Shown here piece after piece: positions 25,681 to 34,900 of a DNA stretch of 64,000 nt (the stretch's first letter is position 1; each line of letters opens with the position of its first letter). The notes beneath the pieces are model-generated. The model saw nothing but the letters and a program-made list of their open reading frames with translations. It was not told where the DNA came from and ran no database searches. The position numbers and the translations under genes are program-made. Source of the DNA: Flavisolibacter amylovorans (lineage in GTDB: Bacteria; Bacteroidota; Bacteroidia; Chitinophagales; Chitinophagaceae); contig NZ_BAABGY010000016.1 in the NCBI RefSeq assembly GCF_039541815.1, positions 1 to 64,000 of the forward strand, read 5' to 3'.

Positions 25681-28600
25681 TTAGTAAACGTGAACTGAAC
25701 GCTCTCTCCCTGCCTGTAGGAGAAGGAGGCTTTCAGATCCGCACAAAGCTTAAAGTAGAAATACGGTACGGGCAGGCACACCTCGGTGCTGCAGCTCCAA
25801 TCGTAGAAGCAGCTCTTGATCGGGTTGCCACAGCAGGGGTGGTGCCAGTTGCTGCAGCAGCACCAGTTGACGCCGACGTCGGCAGAGTTGCAGCTGAGGC
25901 TCTCCTTGTTGTGGAAGAGGAGCTGGACGGCCGCCTCTCCTTTTACCCACCACTTGCCGTCGTAGCCGCCCGCAAGCGCCACGGAGCCATGTGCCTCCGC
26001 CGTGAAGCCGACGCCGAACACGTAAAGCGAAGCCTCTACATCGGTAGCTACCCCCGCCGTTACGGCGAAGGTGGTGCTCGAGCCACCCGAGTTGAAGCGG
26101 ACGAAGATCTTGACCGAGCCGGTCGTGACCATACTATAATTGAAGCTCAGCACCGGAAGGCCGCTGATGTCAAAGTCGAAGCCCCCTTCCCGGTTCGGGC
26201 TGTTCATATTGCCGGCTACATAGAAGCCATGCATGCGGGTGCCGTTGTCGCTCTTGGCGGAGATATCGATATTGCCCCACTGGTCGCGGGCCTCCTGCGG
26301 CGCATTCGGATCGTTGTTGTTGTAGTTGACGCCGACGCCGAGGATGACGTTTCCGCTCAGCATGTCGCCCATGCTGCTGCCCAATTGGGCATTGACCGCC
26401 ATGAAGAAGGCTCCGGTGACCCCAGACGAAGGTTTGATGCCGAACAGCACACCGTCCACATTGAGCTGCATCGTTTCGCCTACGGTTACTTTGGATTTGA
26501 TTGTAACCAGCATCAGCATGCGGCAGAAATCAAGGGTGATGGCCATGGACCCCCACTCCTTTTCCTTCATGACCAGCGTGCCGCTCCCCTTGACCACGGG
26601 CCACAGCCCGCAGTTATTGATATCGAAGAGGACGTCGATGCGGGCGTTCTTCACATAGCCCACTTCCTTGGGAGTGCCGATGGCGGTGACGTCCCCGACC
26701 AGGAAGACGCTGTATTTATTCTCCGCGGTATTGAGGCTGAAGCCGCCGCCAATAGCGTACCACTGCACCGGCCCCGTCACGATGAACGTGGATGCCTTGA
26801 TGCTCGCCCCGAGCTCGATGCCGCCGGTTTCGTAATAATAGAACTTGAGGCTTGCGTCGAAGACCCTTTGCACAGTCTCCATCTTGGCCTCTACCTCGAA
26901 TCCGCGCTTGACGCCGCTGAACGCAACCTTCATCACGGCCTCCACCTTCATATTCGGCGTTTCCACCTTGATGGCGATCTCGTTAAGCCGCACCTCGATT
27001 TTGTTGCGTACGTTGGCAATGAGGAAAGAGCCGCTCACATCCGTGTTCATATTCTTGACCGGGAACTCAACGCCCCCGGCAATGCCCACCGCCCATGACG
27101 ACTTCGATTCGTCGATCTGGTCTTCGGGGCCGCCGCTGCCCACGGAGCTTCCCTGCTCGGTGCCGCTTACAAGGTAGGCGTTCATCGCGTCGAGCGACTT
27201 GTCGTAACCTACACTCACGAGCAGCCGGTCCACGTGGAGCTTCGCGATCTTCAGGTCGATCTTGATGTTGGCCTTTGCCGCCAGGAAGAGCGACCAGTCG
27301 CTGCTATTGAGCTTGAACGACTGGATCTCGATTGGGAACACATTGCTGGTGACAGATCCCGAGCTGCTGGAAGCCGTGGTATCGGTGCGCGCCGATTTGT
27401 AGTCCAGGGTGCCCGAAGCGCTGAACTCGAATGCCTTCGACGCAACGTTGTAACTCATGTCGATGCTCTCGTCGCCGGTGGTCTTGAATACAAGCGAGCG
27501 CATCCCAAAGCCATTGACATCCGTAGAAACACTGGCCGAGAGCGCAAGGCCTTCGGCACTGTTGACGACGGAAAGCGAGTTGATGAACAGGGTGTCCCCT
27601 TTTGTCGCACCTTTCTTCCAGGTCATGGTGCCGCCAAAGCCCGCCCCCATGTTCGGGGTGCCGAGCCCATAGAGCTCCAGGTGGGTGATCTGTGCCTGCA
27701 CCTTCTGCAGCTTCCAGATCCAGGGCCGGTCCTTGCTGATATCGAACTTCAGCTCCTTGATGGCGAGCGACCGGTCGATGACGAGGCTGCGGATCTCCAC
27801 CTTGCCCGAATCGGGCAGGCGGGTGGCGAGGAAGTTGGGAAACTGCAGGTACCCGTTGAGCTGTAGTCCATCCTCCGAAAGCTCGGAGCTTGAGCGCTCG
27901 AGGAAGAGCGACACATACCCAAGCGCCGACTTCACGTAGTCCGAATCCGAGGGATTGTGGTCGGCCTCCCATTCCAGGTCGAAGGTTTGCCCGGAACCGA
28001 GTGCATTGATGGAGAAGTCAGGTGCCGTGTATACATACGCAAAGGGCTGCAGGCCGGCTTCCTCGCGCTCCGTGTTGGCCTTGACGATGCTGGAGTCTTT
28101 TGCCACGAGCACGGCGTCCCTGAGCTGAATCGGGACCGTGCCTACGGACCGGATCTCACGGAATTTGGCCGTGAGCTCGGTGCCCCCGATCACGGTATGG
28201 GCCCAGTTGATCTCATCGCCCTCCTTCAGACCTTTCAGCATGATCTGCGGAAGCCCCGTCACTTCTACGGGTACGAAGCCGAAGGCGGTCGTATTCATCA
28301 CGGCCTCCTCGAAGGCCACGTCTGCCATCGGGAGCGCGTTGCCATCACTGTCCTCATCCTTTACCGGTACATCCTTAAAGGTGAGGCTGTTGTCGGTGGG
28401 GGAAGTGGAAAACACGTTATTATCGCCCACGGTCAATGTTCCGGAGATCAGGTAAACGCCGCTATGCACCGAATCCGCCAGCTGCTTGTCGATGCTGATG
28501 GGGAAGCCCGACAGCGACGTGAAGACAGGCATGGTGGAATCGCGGGGCAGCAACCTGAGATCGGTCCTGATGTTGACGATATTGTAGGTGGTGCCATTCA

Positions 28601-31600
28601 GGCGTACCTCGGAAGTATAGCTCACCGTGGAATGGGTGCTGACCGTGGTATCGAACGAGTTGAAGCCGTTCTTATACAGGTTGAGCTCGAACTCGCTGTC
28701 TTTGGGCAGCACCAGCGTATAGGCGCCCTGCGCATCGGAGCGCGCGTGGTAAGGCAGGCCGCGCACCTTGATTTGCGCGGAATCGACCGGGTCGCCGGTG
28801 GCCGTGTTATTGATGGTGCCGTGCAGCACCACACCGTCGCTAAGCAGCACGGTAACGCGGGCGGTATCGCCGGCGCTGATGCTCACTTCACTGTAAAACG
28901 GCACAAACAGCTCCTGTCCGGGCAACGGAACGACCTCGACCTTGTAGGTGCCTTGCGGTACACCTATCTCGTATAGGGCTCCCGCTACGCTCTCCTGGCC
29001 GCTGCGGAAGGCCAGGGTCTGGTGCGCCAGGTTCACCGCAGCGCGGATCCGCTGGCCCTTATACAGCACCTCCATCCGCAGGTGGCCCTGCAGCATCACG
29101 AACGTGGTACTGTCGGCGTCCACCACACCCTTGAGGTCGGCGTTCTGGGGGATATAGGATTTGTATTTGAGCTGCAGGTCGCCGGTGCCGATGCCGAACA
29201 CTTCGGCTGTGAGCGTGCCGCCGGGAATGGCCTGCGGGTTGGCGAGCACCTGCCGCGTGCGGCCCAGCGCGTCCACCCACTGTTGGGACGACAGGGTGCC
29301 TGCGCCAGAAGGGCCGACGCCCGGCGCCGGCGTGAAGGAGCGTTCCCGGTCTGCAAAGCCGTCGAGCGTCACGCGCAGTTTACGCGGACCTTCACCGCTT
29401 ACCCGGAGCATATAAAAGCCGGAAGCCGAGGTCTGCACGCTCTCCGACGAGCCAACAACACTCACCAGGGCACCCCTGATCCCGTTGTTGTTCTGGTCTA
29501 CTACGCGGCCCGTAACGGTGTAGAGGTTATTCGGGAAGTCTACATCCTGGCGGATGATCCCGGAGTCGCTGTAGGTGCGCGTCAGTACCAGCGAATCGAA
29601 GCGGATGCTGCGGTCGAGGAAGGCGATGCGCACACTGGTGCCGGGCTTCAGCGGGGGCAGTTGGTTGTAGCTGTATTCCCCGTTGCCATCGGTACGCGTC
29701 GTATAGGTGAGGTACGGATCCATCCCCTGCACCATATCAGGGGTCTTGCCCAATTCGTCCACCCGCTTCACCGTGATCACCACGGCCACGTCGCGGCGCA
29801 GCGCCGACCGGAAGCGCACGGTACCGGCAACCTCTGTTTTGAGGCCGTTCAGGTTAAAGGTCTGCGCCAGGAGCTTTACCAGCTTAACCTGCGGGAAATA
29901 ATACTGCAGGTACGCCCGTGGCGCCCAGTTGCCTTCTACCGGGCTGAGCGGTACAAAGTAGGGCTCGCGGTCCGTATAGCGGACCCGTGCCACGTAGTGC
30001 TCATTGCCGTTCCGGTTGAAGGGCAGCTTTTTGTAGGTTTTGCCATCGGTGAGGGTGGTCATCACCCGGTAGGCTTCGTTGTTATAGTAGACGAGTGCGG
30101 GATCCGTGCCGACACCGGCGGCGGAAATGAAATTGAACTGCCGGAACGTGTTTTCGCGAAGCAGGACATCAATGGCGACCGGCGTGCCGGTCACGAAGCC
30201 GGGCGCATAAACGGTGGGCTTCAGCTCGAAGCTGTTGAGGGTGGTGGTGAGCTCTTCCAACGTCCCGCCCAGGGAGTTCAGGGGCTTGCGGATCACTCCG
30301 AAAAGACCGCTCGGGTGCGAAATTTCTATAAAGTTGACGTGGTATGGCTCTAGGTAACTCCACTGCAACTCGTAATTGCCGTTCTCGTCGGTTACCGCGG
30401 TTGCCCTTGTGGCGACGCGGGGCGCCGACTGATACCCGTAATCGTACCTGGCCTTGAGGGTAACGATCGCTCCCTTCAACGGGAACCGGGTATTGCCGGG
30501 TGCGTAATCATCCGCCAATTCCGTAACGGAGCCCCCTACCGGTTCGGCGGATCCGAGGCTGCGGGGCGTTGCATCTTCAATCTCTTCTTTCGACTTGTAG
30601 GACCAGGTTACTTTACCCGTCGTCTTCTTGCTCCCTCCTTCACCTCCGATCCGCACGTTGTGGTAACCCGAGTAGGTGATCGGGCCGTTCGCCGCGCACC
30701 GGGCGCCCACCCTGTATTCATACACGTAGCTGGAGTTCCTCCACCCTGCGTGCACCTGCGCCTGGTTAGAACGCAGGAACGTGACAAAATTTGTGGCAGG
30801 TTCGTCGAAAGCGCCAACACCCGGCTGCGATCCGGTCAGCGGCACGCTGCGCTCCACGGTCTGCCACTGGCCGTTACCTTCCGTCGCATTCCGGTATTCA
30901 ACCACGTATCCGGTATGCCGCGGATCCTGATTCCATTCAAACCGCACATCCACGTAAGAGTAAATGTTCGCATGGTTGCGCCGCGACGCCCAGATACCGG
31001 AAGGCTCGGGGCAGGGCCGGTAATAATGGAACCAGGATACCTCGCTGAACCCGTTGTTGCGGAACGCATCGGCAAAGTCGACGCCGTTGGTGTTGCGGGC
31101 CTGCACCCGCCAGCCGTAGCGCCTGCCTTCAAGGAGCTGCGGCTGTGCCGGGCCGTACACGAGCGACGTGGCGCTCGTGGTGACCTCATACAGCGGTTGC
31201 GCCGTGCGTAGCGCCATCTCTGGCGATATACCGTTGTCCAGTAGTTCTACGAGCTGAAAATTGTAGACGGTGGTGAACGCCGAGTTGGGACTCGACAGGT
31301 GTCGGGGTGTCCAGTTGAACACGATATTGTTCTGGGTGGCATTTACCGCCCCGCCTTTGCCCGGAAGATTGAGCAGGGGAGGATCGCTCAGGCTCAGCGA
31401 GGCGATCGCGCACTCCTGGCGGCTCACCACCCGGCCGGTGGCAATCTCCACGGCCTCGAAGCAGAATCGGTAAAATCCTTCCGGGAGCCGGCCCTGCACA
31501 ATGTTGCCCTGGATGTCGAGATTATTGGGATTGAAGTAAGGGGCCAGGTCGTTGAGCGACAGGCGCTGGGGCAAGCCGGCCATGAGCTCGATCGGGTCAT

Positions 31601-31910
31601 AATTCACGTTGTCCCGGCTGCGCAGCGTCACCAGCTGGCTGCTGATGGTCATGCGCAGGCGCACCCGCGCTACCGGCTGCTGCAGGTCGGTGTTTGTCAG
31701 CGTCACGATCATCTTGGGCACCGTGCCCGTATAGTATTCACTCAGCTCCGTACTGTAAGGCGGCACCAGTTGCGGCGTTACCTGTACGGGAAACTGCTGT
31801 GCCCGGGCGGCCGTCGCCAGCAGCAGGAAGAAGAAGGCCAGCTGCAGGCGGAGCCCGGAGCGCAGGGCCGCGAAGATCAGCCGGCGACCGGTCGTAAGAA
31901 AAAGCTTCAT
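25677..31910 (-). CDS. TANFOR-like large surface protein (2077 aa)
   Basis: After a signal peptide (about 1-38) the protein begins FPVQVTPQLVPPYSTELSEY. This matches what I recall of the TANFOR domain of Bacteroidota surface proteins (about 38-157). FN3-like segments follow at 180-417. Several carboxypeptidase-regulatory-like domains come next (near 475-530, 695-755, 795-860 and 1025-1110), with T-D-x-N-G-x-Y and G-x-V-x-D-x-N-x-x-G-x-x-x-A motifs. From about 1360 the chain is a long, repeated amphipathic beta region. Near the C-terminus (about 2010-2060) is an unusual Cys-rich patch with CCC and CC clusters, after which the protein ends without a T9SS tail. It sits between the SprB-repeat gene (65 bases upstream) and the FN3 gene (4-base overlap). 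Molecular function unknown. Confidence 0.75.
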   Translation of the reverse strand: MKLFLTTGRRLIFAALRSGLRLQLAFFFLLLATAARAQQFPVQVTPQLVPPYSTELSEYYTGTVPKMIVTLTNTDLQQPVARVRLRMTISSQLVTLRSRDNVNYDPIELMAGLPQRLSLNDLAPYFNPNNLDIQGNIVQGRLPEGFYRFCFEAVEIATGRVVSRQECAIASLSLSDPPLLNLPGKGGAVNATQNNIVFNWTPRHLSSPNSAFTTVYNFQLVELLDNGISPEMALRTAQPLYEVTTSATSLVYGPAQPQLLEGRRYGWRVQARNTNGVDFADAFRNNGFSEVSWFHYYRPCPEPSGIWASRRNHANIYSYVDVRFEWNQDPRHTGYVVEYRNATEGNGQWQTVERSVPLTGSQPGVGAFDEPATNFVTFLRSNQAQVHAGWRNSSYVYEYRVGARCAANGPITYSGYHNVRIGGEGGSKKTTGKVTWSYKSKEEIEDATPRSLGSAEPVGGSVTELADDYAPGNTRFPLKGAIVTLKARYDYGYQSAPRVATRATAVTDENGNYELQWSYLEPYHVNFIEISHPSGLFGVIRKPLNSLGGTLEELTTTLNSFELKPTVYAPGFVTGTPVAIDVLLRENTFRQFNFISAAGVGTDPALVYYNNEAYRVMTTLTDGKTYKKLPFNRNGNEHYVARVRYTDREPYFVPLSPVEGNWAPRAYLQYYFPQVKLVKLLAQTFNLNGLKTEVAGTVRFRSALRRDVAVVITVKRVDELGKTPDMVQGMDPYLTYTTRTDGNGEYSYNQLPPLKPGTSVRIAFLDRSIRFDSLVLTRTYSDSGIIRQDVDFPNNLYTVTGRVVDQNNNGIRGALVSVVGSSESVQTSASGFYMLRVSGEGPRKLRVTLDGFADRERSFTPAPGVGPSGAGTLSSQQWVDALGRTRQVLANPQAIPGGTLTAEVFGIGTGDLQLKYKSYIPQNADLKGVVDADSTTFVMLQGHLRMEVLYKGQRIRAAVNLAHQTLAFRSGQESVAGALYEIGVPQGTYKVEVVPLPGQELFVPFYSEVSISAGDTARVTVLLSDGVVLHGTINNTATGDPVDSAQIKVRGLPYHARSDAQGAYTLVLPKDSEFELNLYKNGFNSFDTTVSTHSTVSYTSEVRLNGTTYNIVNIRTDLRLLPRDSTMPVFTSLSGFPISIDKQLADSVHSGVYLISGTLTVGDNNVFSTSPTDNSLTFKDVPVKDEDSDGNALPMADVAFEEAVMNTTAFGFVPVEVTGLPQIMLKGLKEGDEINWAHTVIGGTELTAKFREIRSVGTVPIQLRDAVLVAKDSSIVKANTEREEAGLQPFAYVYTAPDFSINALGSGQTFDLEWEADHNPSDSDYVKSALGYVSLFLERSSSELSEDGLQLNGYLQFPNFLATRLPDSGKVEIRSLVIDRSLAIKELKFDISKDRPWIWKLQKVQAQITHLELYGLGTPNMGAGFGGTMTWKKGATKGDTLFINSLSVVNSAEGLALSASVSTDVNGFGMRSLVFKTTGDESIDMSYNVASKAFEFSASGTLDYKSARTDTTASSSSGSVTSNVFPIEIQSFKLNSSDWSLFLAAKANIKIDLKIAKLHVDRLLVSVGYDKSLDAMNAYLVSGTEQGSSVGSGGPEDQIDESKSSWAVGIAGGVEFPVKNMNTDVSGSFLIANVRNKIEVRLNEIAIKVETPNMKVEAVMKVAFSGVKRGFEVEAKMETVQRVFDASLKFYYYETGGIELGASIKASTFIVTGPVQWYAIGGGFSLNTAENKYSVFLVGDVTAIGTPKEVGYVKNARIDVLFDINNCGLWPVVKGSGTLVMKEKEWGSMAITLDFCRMLMLVTIKSKVTVGETMQLNVDGVLFGIKPSSGVTGAFFMAVNAQLGSSMGDMLSGNVILGVGVNYNNNDPNAPQEARDQWGNIDISAKSDNGTRMHGFYVAGNMNSPNREGGFDFDISGLPVLSFNYSMVTTGSVKIFVRFNSGGSSTTFAVTAGVATDVEASLYVFGVGFTAEAHGSVALAGGYDGKWWVKGEAAVQLLFHNKESLSCNSADVGVNWCCCSNWHHPCCGNPIKSCFYDWSCSTEVCLPVPYFYFKLCADLKASFSYRQGESVQFTFTK

Positions 31911-31975
31911 CGGTTGATTTTGGTTCTGAACGTTTGCTGGCGCTTCGGGTCAGCGGCTGACCACTTTCTGTTTGG

Positions 31976-34900
31976 TTAGTTGACGATCACTTTATAGATC
32001 CGGGTCGCCTTCGGTGTTTCAAGCACCAGCACGTACATACCGGCTTGCAGATTCAGGTTGTAGTTGAGCACGTATTCCCTGCTGCCGGCATCCTGCCGGT
32101 TGTTGATCACCGCGTTGGTCGTGACGTTGATCATCCGCAGGCGGATCGGGCTGATCTCCTTGAGCAGGATGTGCACCGTGAAATAGCCGTTGTTCGGGTT
32201 CGGAGCTACTTTGAAATCGCGGATGAGCGGGTCGATGGTCACAATGGGATCGACGAAGGCCTGCGGCTCGAGCACCTGCACGATCTTGCTGCTGATGCTT
32301 TCGCACGCTCCGCGCATGGCCTTCATCTGAAGCACATAGCGGCCGGTATCCCGGAACACGAGCTCGGCCATAGACTGGCTAAGGCTCAGGATGGTCGTTC
32401 CCGGGGCGGGAGGAAGGATCCAGGCAACGCTGTCGGGAGCGGGTGAAGCCGTGATGTTCACGAGCGTTACCGGCTGCCCCCGGAACAGTTGCGAGGCCAC
32501 CATGAACTCGGAGGCGATGACGTCGGGGCTCCGGCTGATCGTAACCGTATCCCGGAACGTACAGCCTCCCGGTGATACCGCCACGGCGTAGTAGGTGCCG
32601 GGGTCGTTCAGTACCACCTGGGACGTAGCAGCGCTGAACCCGTTCGTGGACGTCCACTGGAAGCTGCTGCCCGCCGGAAAATTGCCGGTGGCGTTGGGAG
32701 TCAGCACCTGGCCGGCACACAGTACCCGGTCGGGACCGAGTTCGAACCGTAGAAATTCGGGTTGGCCAACAACCACGGTCTTTTGGAGCGTGCAGTTTTG
32801 CGCATCGGTGATATCCACCGTGTAGGTGCCGGCCACCAGGCCCGCGACGGATGCACTGGTGGCTCCCGTCGACCATAGATATTGATAGGGAGCCGTTCCG
32901 CCGCTAGCCACTACCGACACGGCGCCATTGGCAGCGCCGAAGCAAGGGGACGCGGGAGTAATCGAAGTTGAAGCCGCAAGCACTGCCGGCTCGGTGATCG
33001 TCACCGTGCGATCGATCACAACACCGCAACGGTCCTGCACCCTGTAGGTATACTGGCCCGGACCCAGGTTGCTGATCGTGGGGTTCGTGGAGTTTGGAGC
33101 TAGCCACGCCGACACGAGGTAGGGCGGCGTGCTGCCCGACACGGTTGCGGTTGCCGACCCGTTGCGCGCCCCGAAGCAGGACCCGTTCACTGTGGTAATA
33201 TCGAGGGAAAGCGGAGGCGGCTCCGTGATCGTGACCGACCCGCTGACCGTACACCCGTTGCCATCGGTCACGGTCAGGCTGTATACCCCTCCCAGAAGAT
33301 TAAAGATGAACCCGTAGCCGTTGCTGTAAACGACGTTATTTGACCAGGTGAACTGGTAGGAAGAAACACCGCCGGTCACCGTCGCGGTAGCCTGTCCCTG
33401 CGGGCTGTTGAAGCACTGAGAATGAACGGCAGTGAAACTGAGCGCAAGCGGCGCGCTGGGGCCGGTGATGGTGGTGCTTGCAGTGGTGGTGCACCCGAGG
33501 GCATCGGTGATGACCACGTTGTACGTGCCCACACCCAGGTTCGTTAAGGAGGAGCCCGTTGCCCCTGTAGACCATTGGTATTGATAAGGCGCAACACCGC
33601 CCGAAACCGTTGCGGTGGCGGTGCCGCTGTTGTTACCGAAGCAAGATACATCGGTAGGGACGACCTGTGCGGTGAGCAAGGGCGGGTCAGTGAAGACAAC
33701 GGTACGGGTAGCCGTACACAGGTTTGCATCGGTAACCGTTACCGTATACGTGCCGCCGCCAAGATTGGTGATGGTGGGCGTGGTGGCTCCGTTGGACCAG
33801 AGATAGGAATATGAAGGCGTGCCGCCGGAGGGCAGTGCCGAAGCCGTGCCGTTGCCGCCGGTGTAACAGGTGATCGGGGTGACGGATACCGGCACCACCA
33901 ATGCTGCCGTGGGCTGGGTCACGACGATGGAGGATGCGGTGCTGCAACCGGCAGCATCCGTCACCGTAACGGAGTAGGTCCCTGGCCCGAGATTGCCGAT
34001 GGAGGGTGTCGGGGCACCGGTGGACCACAGGTAAGCATAATTGGGCGTGCCACCCGAAGGCGTTGCCGCGGCCGACCCAGTGAGATTTCCAAAGCAGTCG
34101 ACTGCCACCCGGCTCAGCTGCACTGTAAGGGGCGCCGTTGGTTGCCCCACCGTTACGGTGCGGAAGGTCTGGCAATTTTGTGCATCGGTGATCCGAACGT
34201 TGTAGCTGCCTGCCAAAAGACCCGCAACCGAAGCCGTGGTAGCGCCGTTGCTCCAGAGGTATTGATAGGGGGCCGTGCCGCCGGTGGCAATGGCTGTAGC
34301 CGACCCGTTGCTCCCGCCAAAGCAGCTCACGTTCGTTGCCGTCACGGTGGCAAGGAGACCCGTCGGCTGTGTGATGAGCGCGCCGCCGTCGATACGGCAA
34401 CCACGGGCATCCGTAACGGCAAGTACGTAACTGTCGGCCAAGAGGCCCGTAGCCGTGGCCGTGGTAGCGCCGTTGCTCCAGAGGAATTGATAAGGGGCCG
34501 CGCCCCCAGTGGCAATGGCTGTAGCGGACCCGTTGCTCCCGCCAAAGCAGCTCACCGGCACTACGGTTATTTGTACGGCCAGCTGGGTCGGCTCCGTGAT
34601 CACCACGTCGTGGTTCGTCATGCACCCGTTTGCATCGGTGACAATGAGTGAATAGGTGCCCGCCACGAGGCCCGTAGCCGTGGCCGAGGTACCAGCGCCG
34701 TTGTTCCAAAGGAATTGATAAGGGGCCGTGCCGCCGGAAGGAGTGGCAGTTACCGACCCGTCGCTCCCGCCAAAGCAACCCACCGGCGTTGCCGTCAGGG
34801 TGGCCGACAAGGCAGTGGCGGGCTGGCTTACGGTGATATTGGCCGTTGCCGTACAGTTGTTGGCATCGGTTACGGTAACCGTGTAGGCGCCTGCGCTGAT

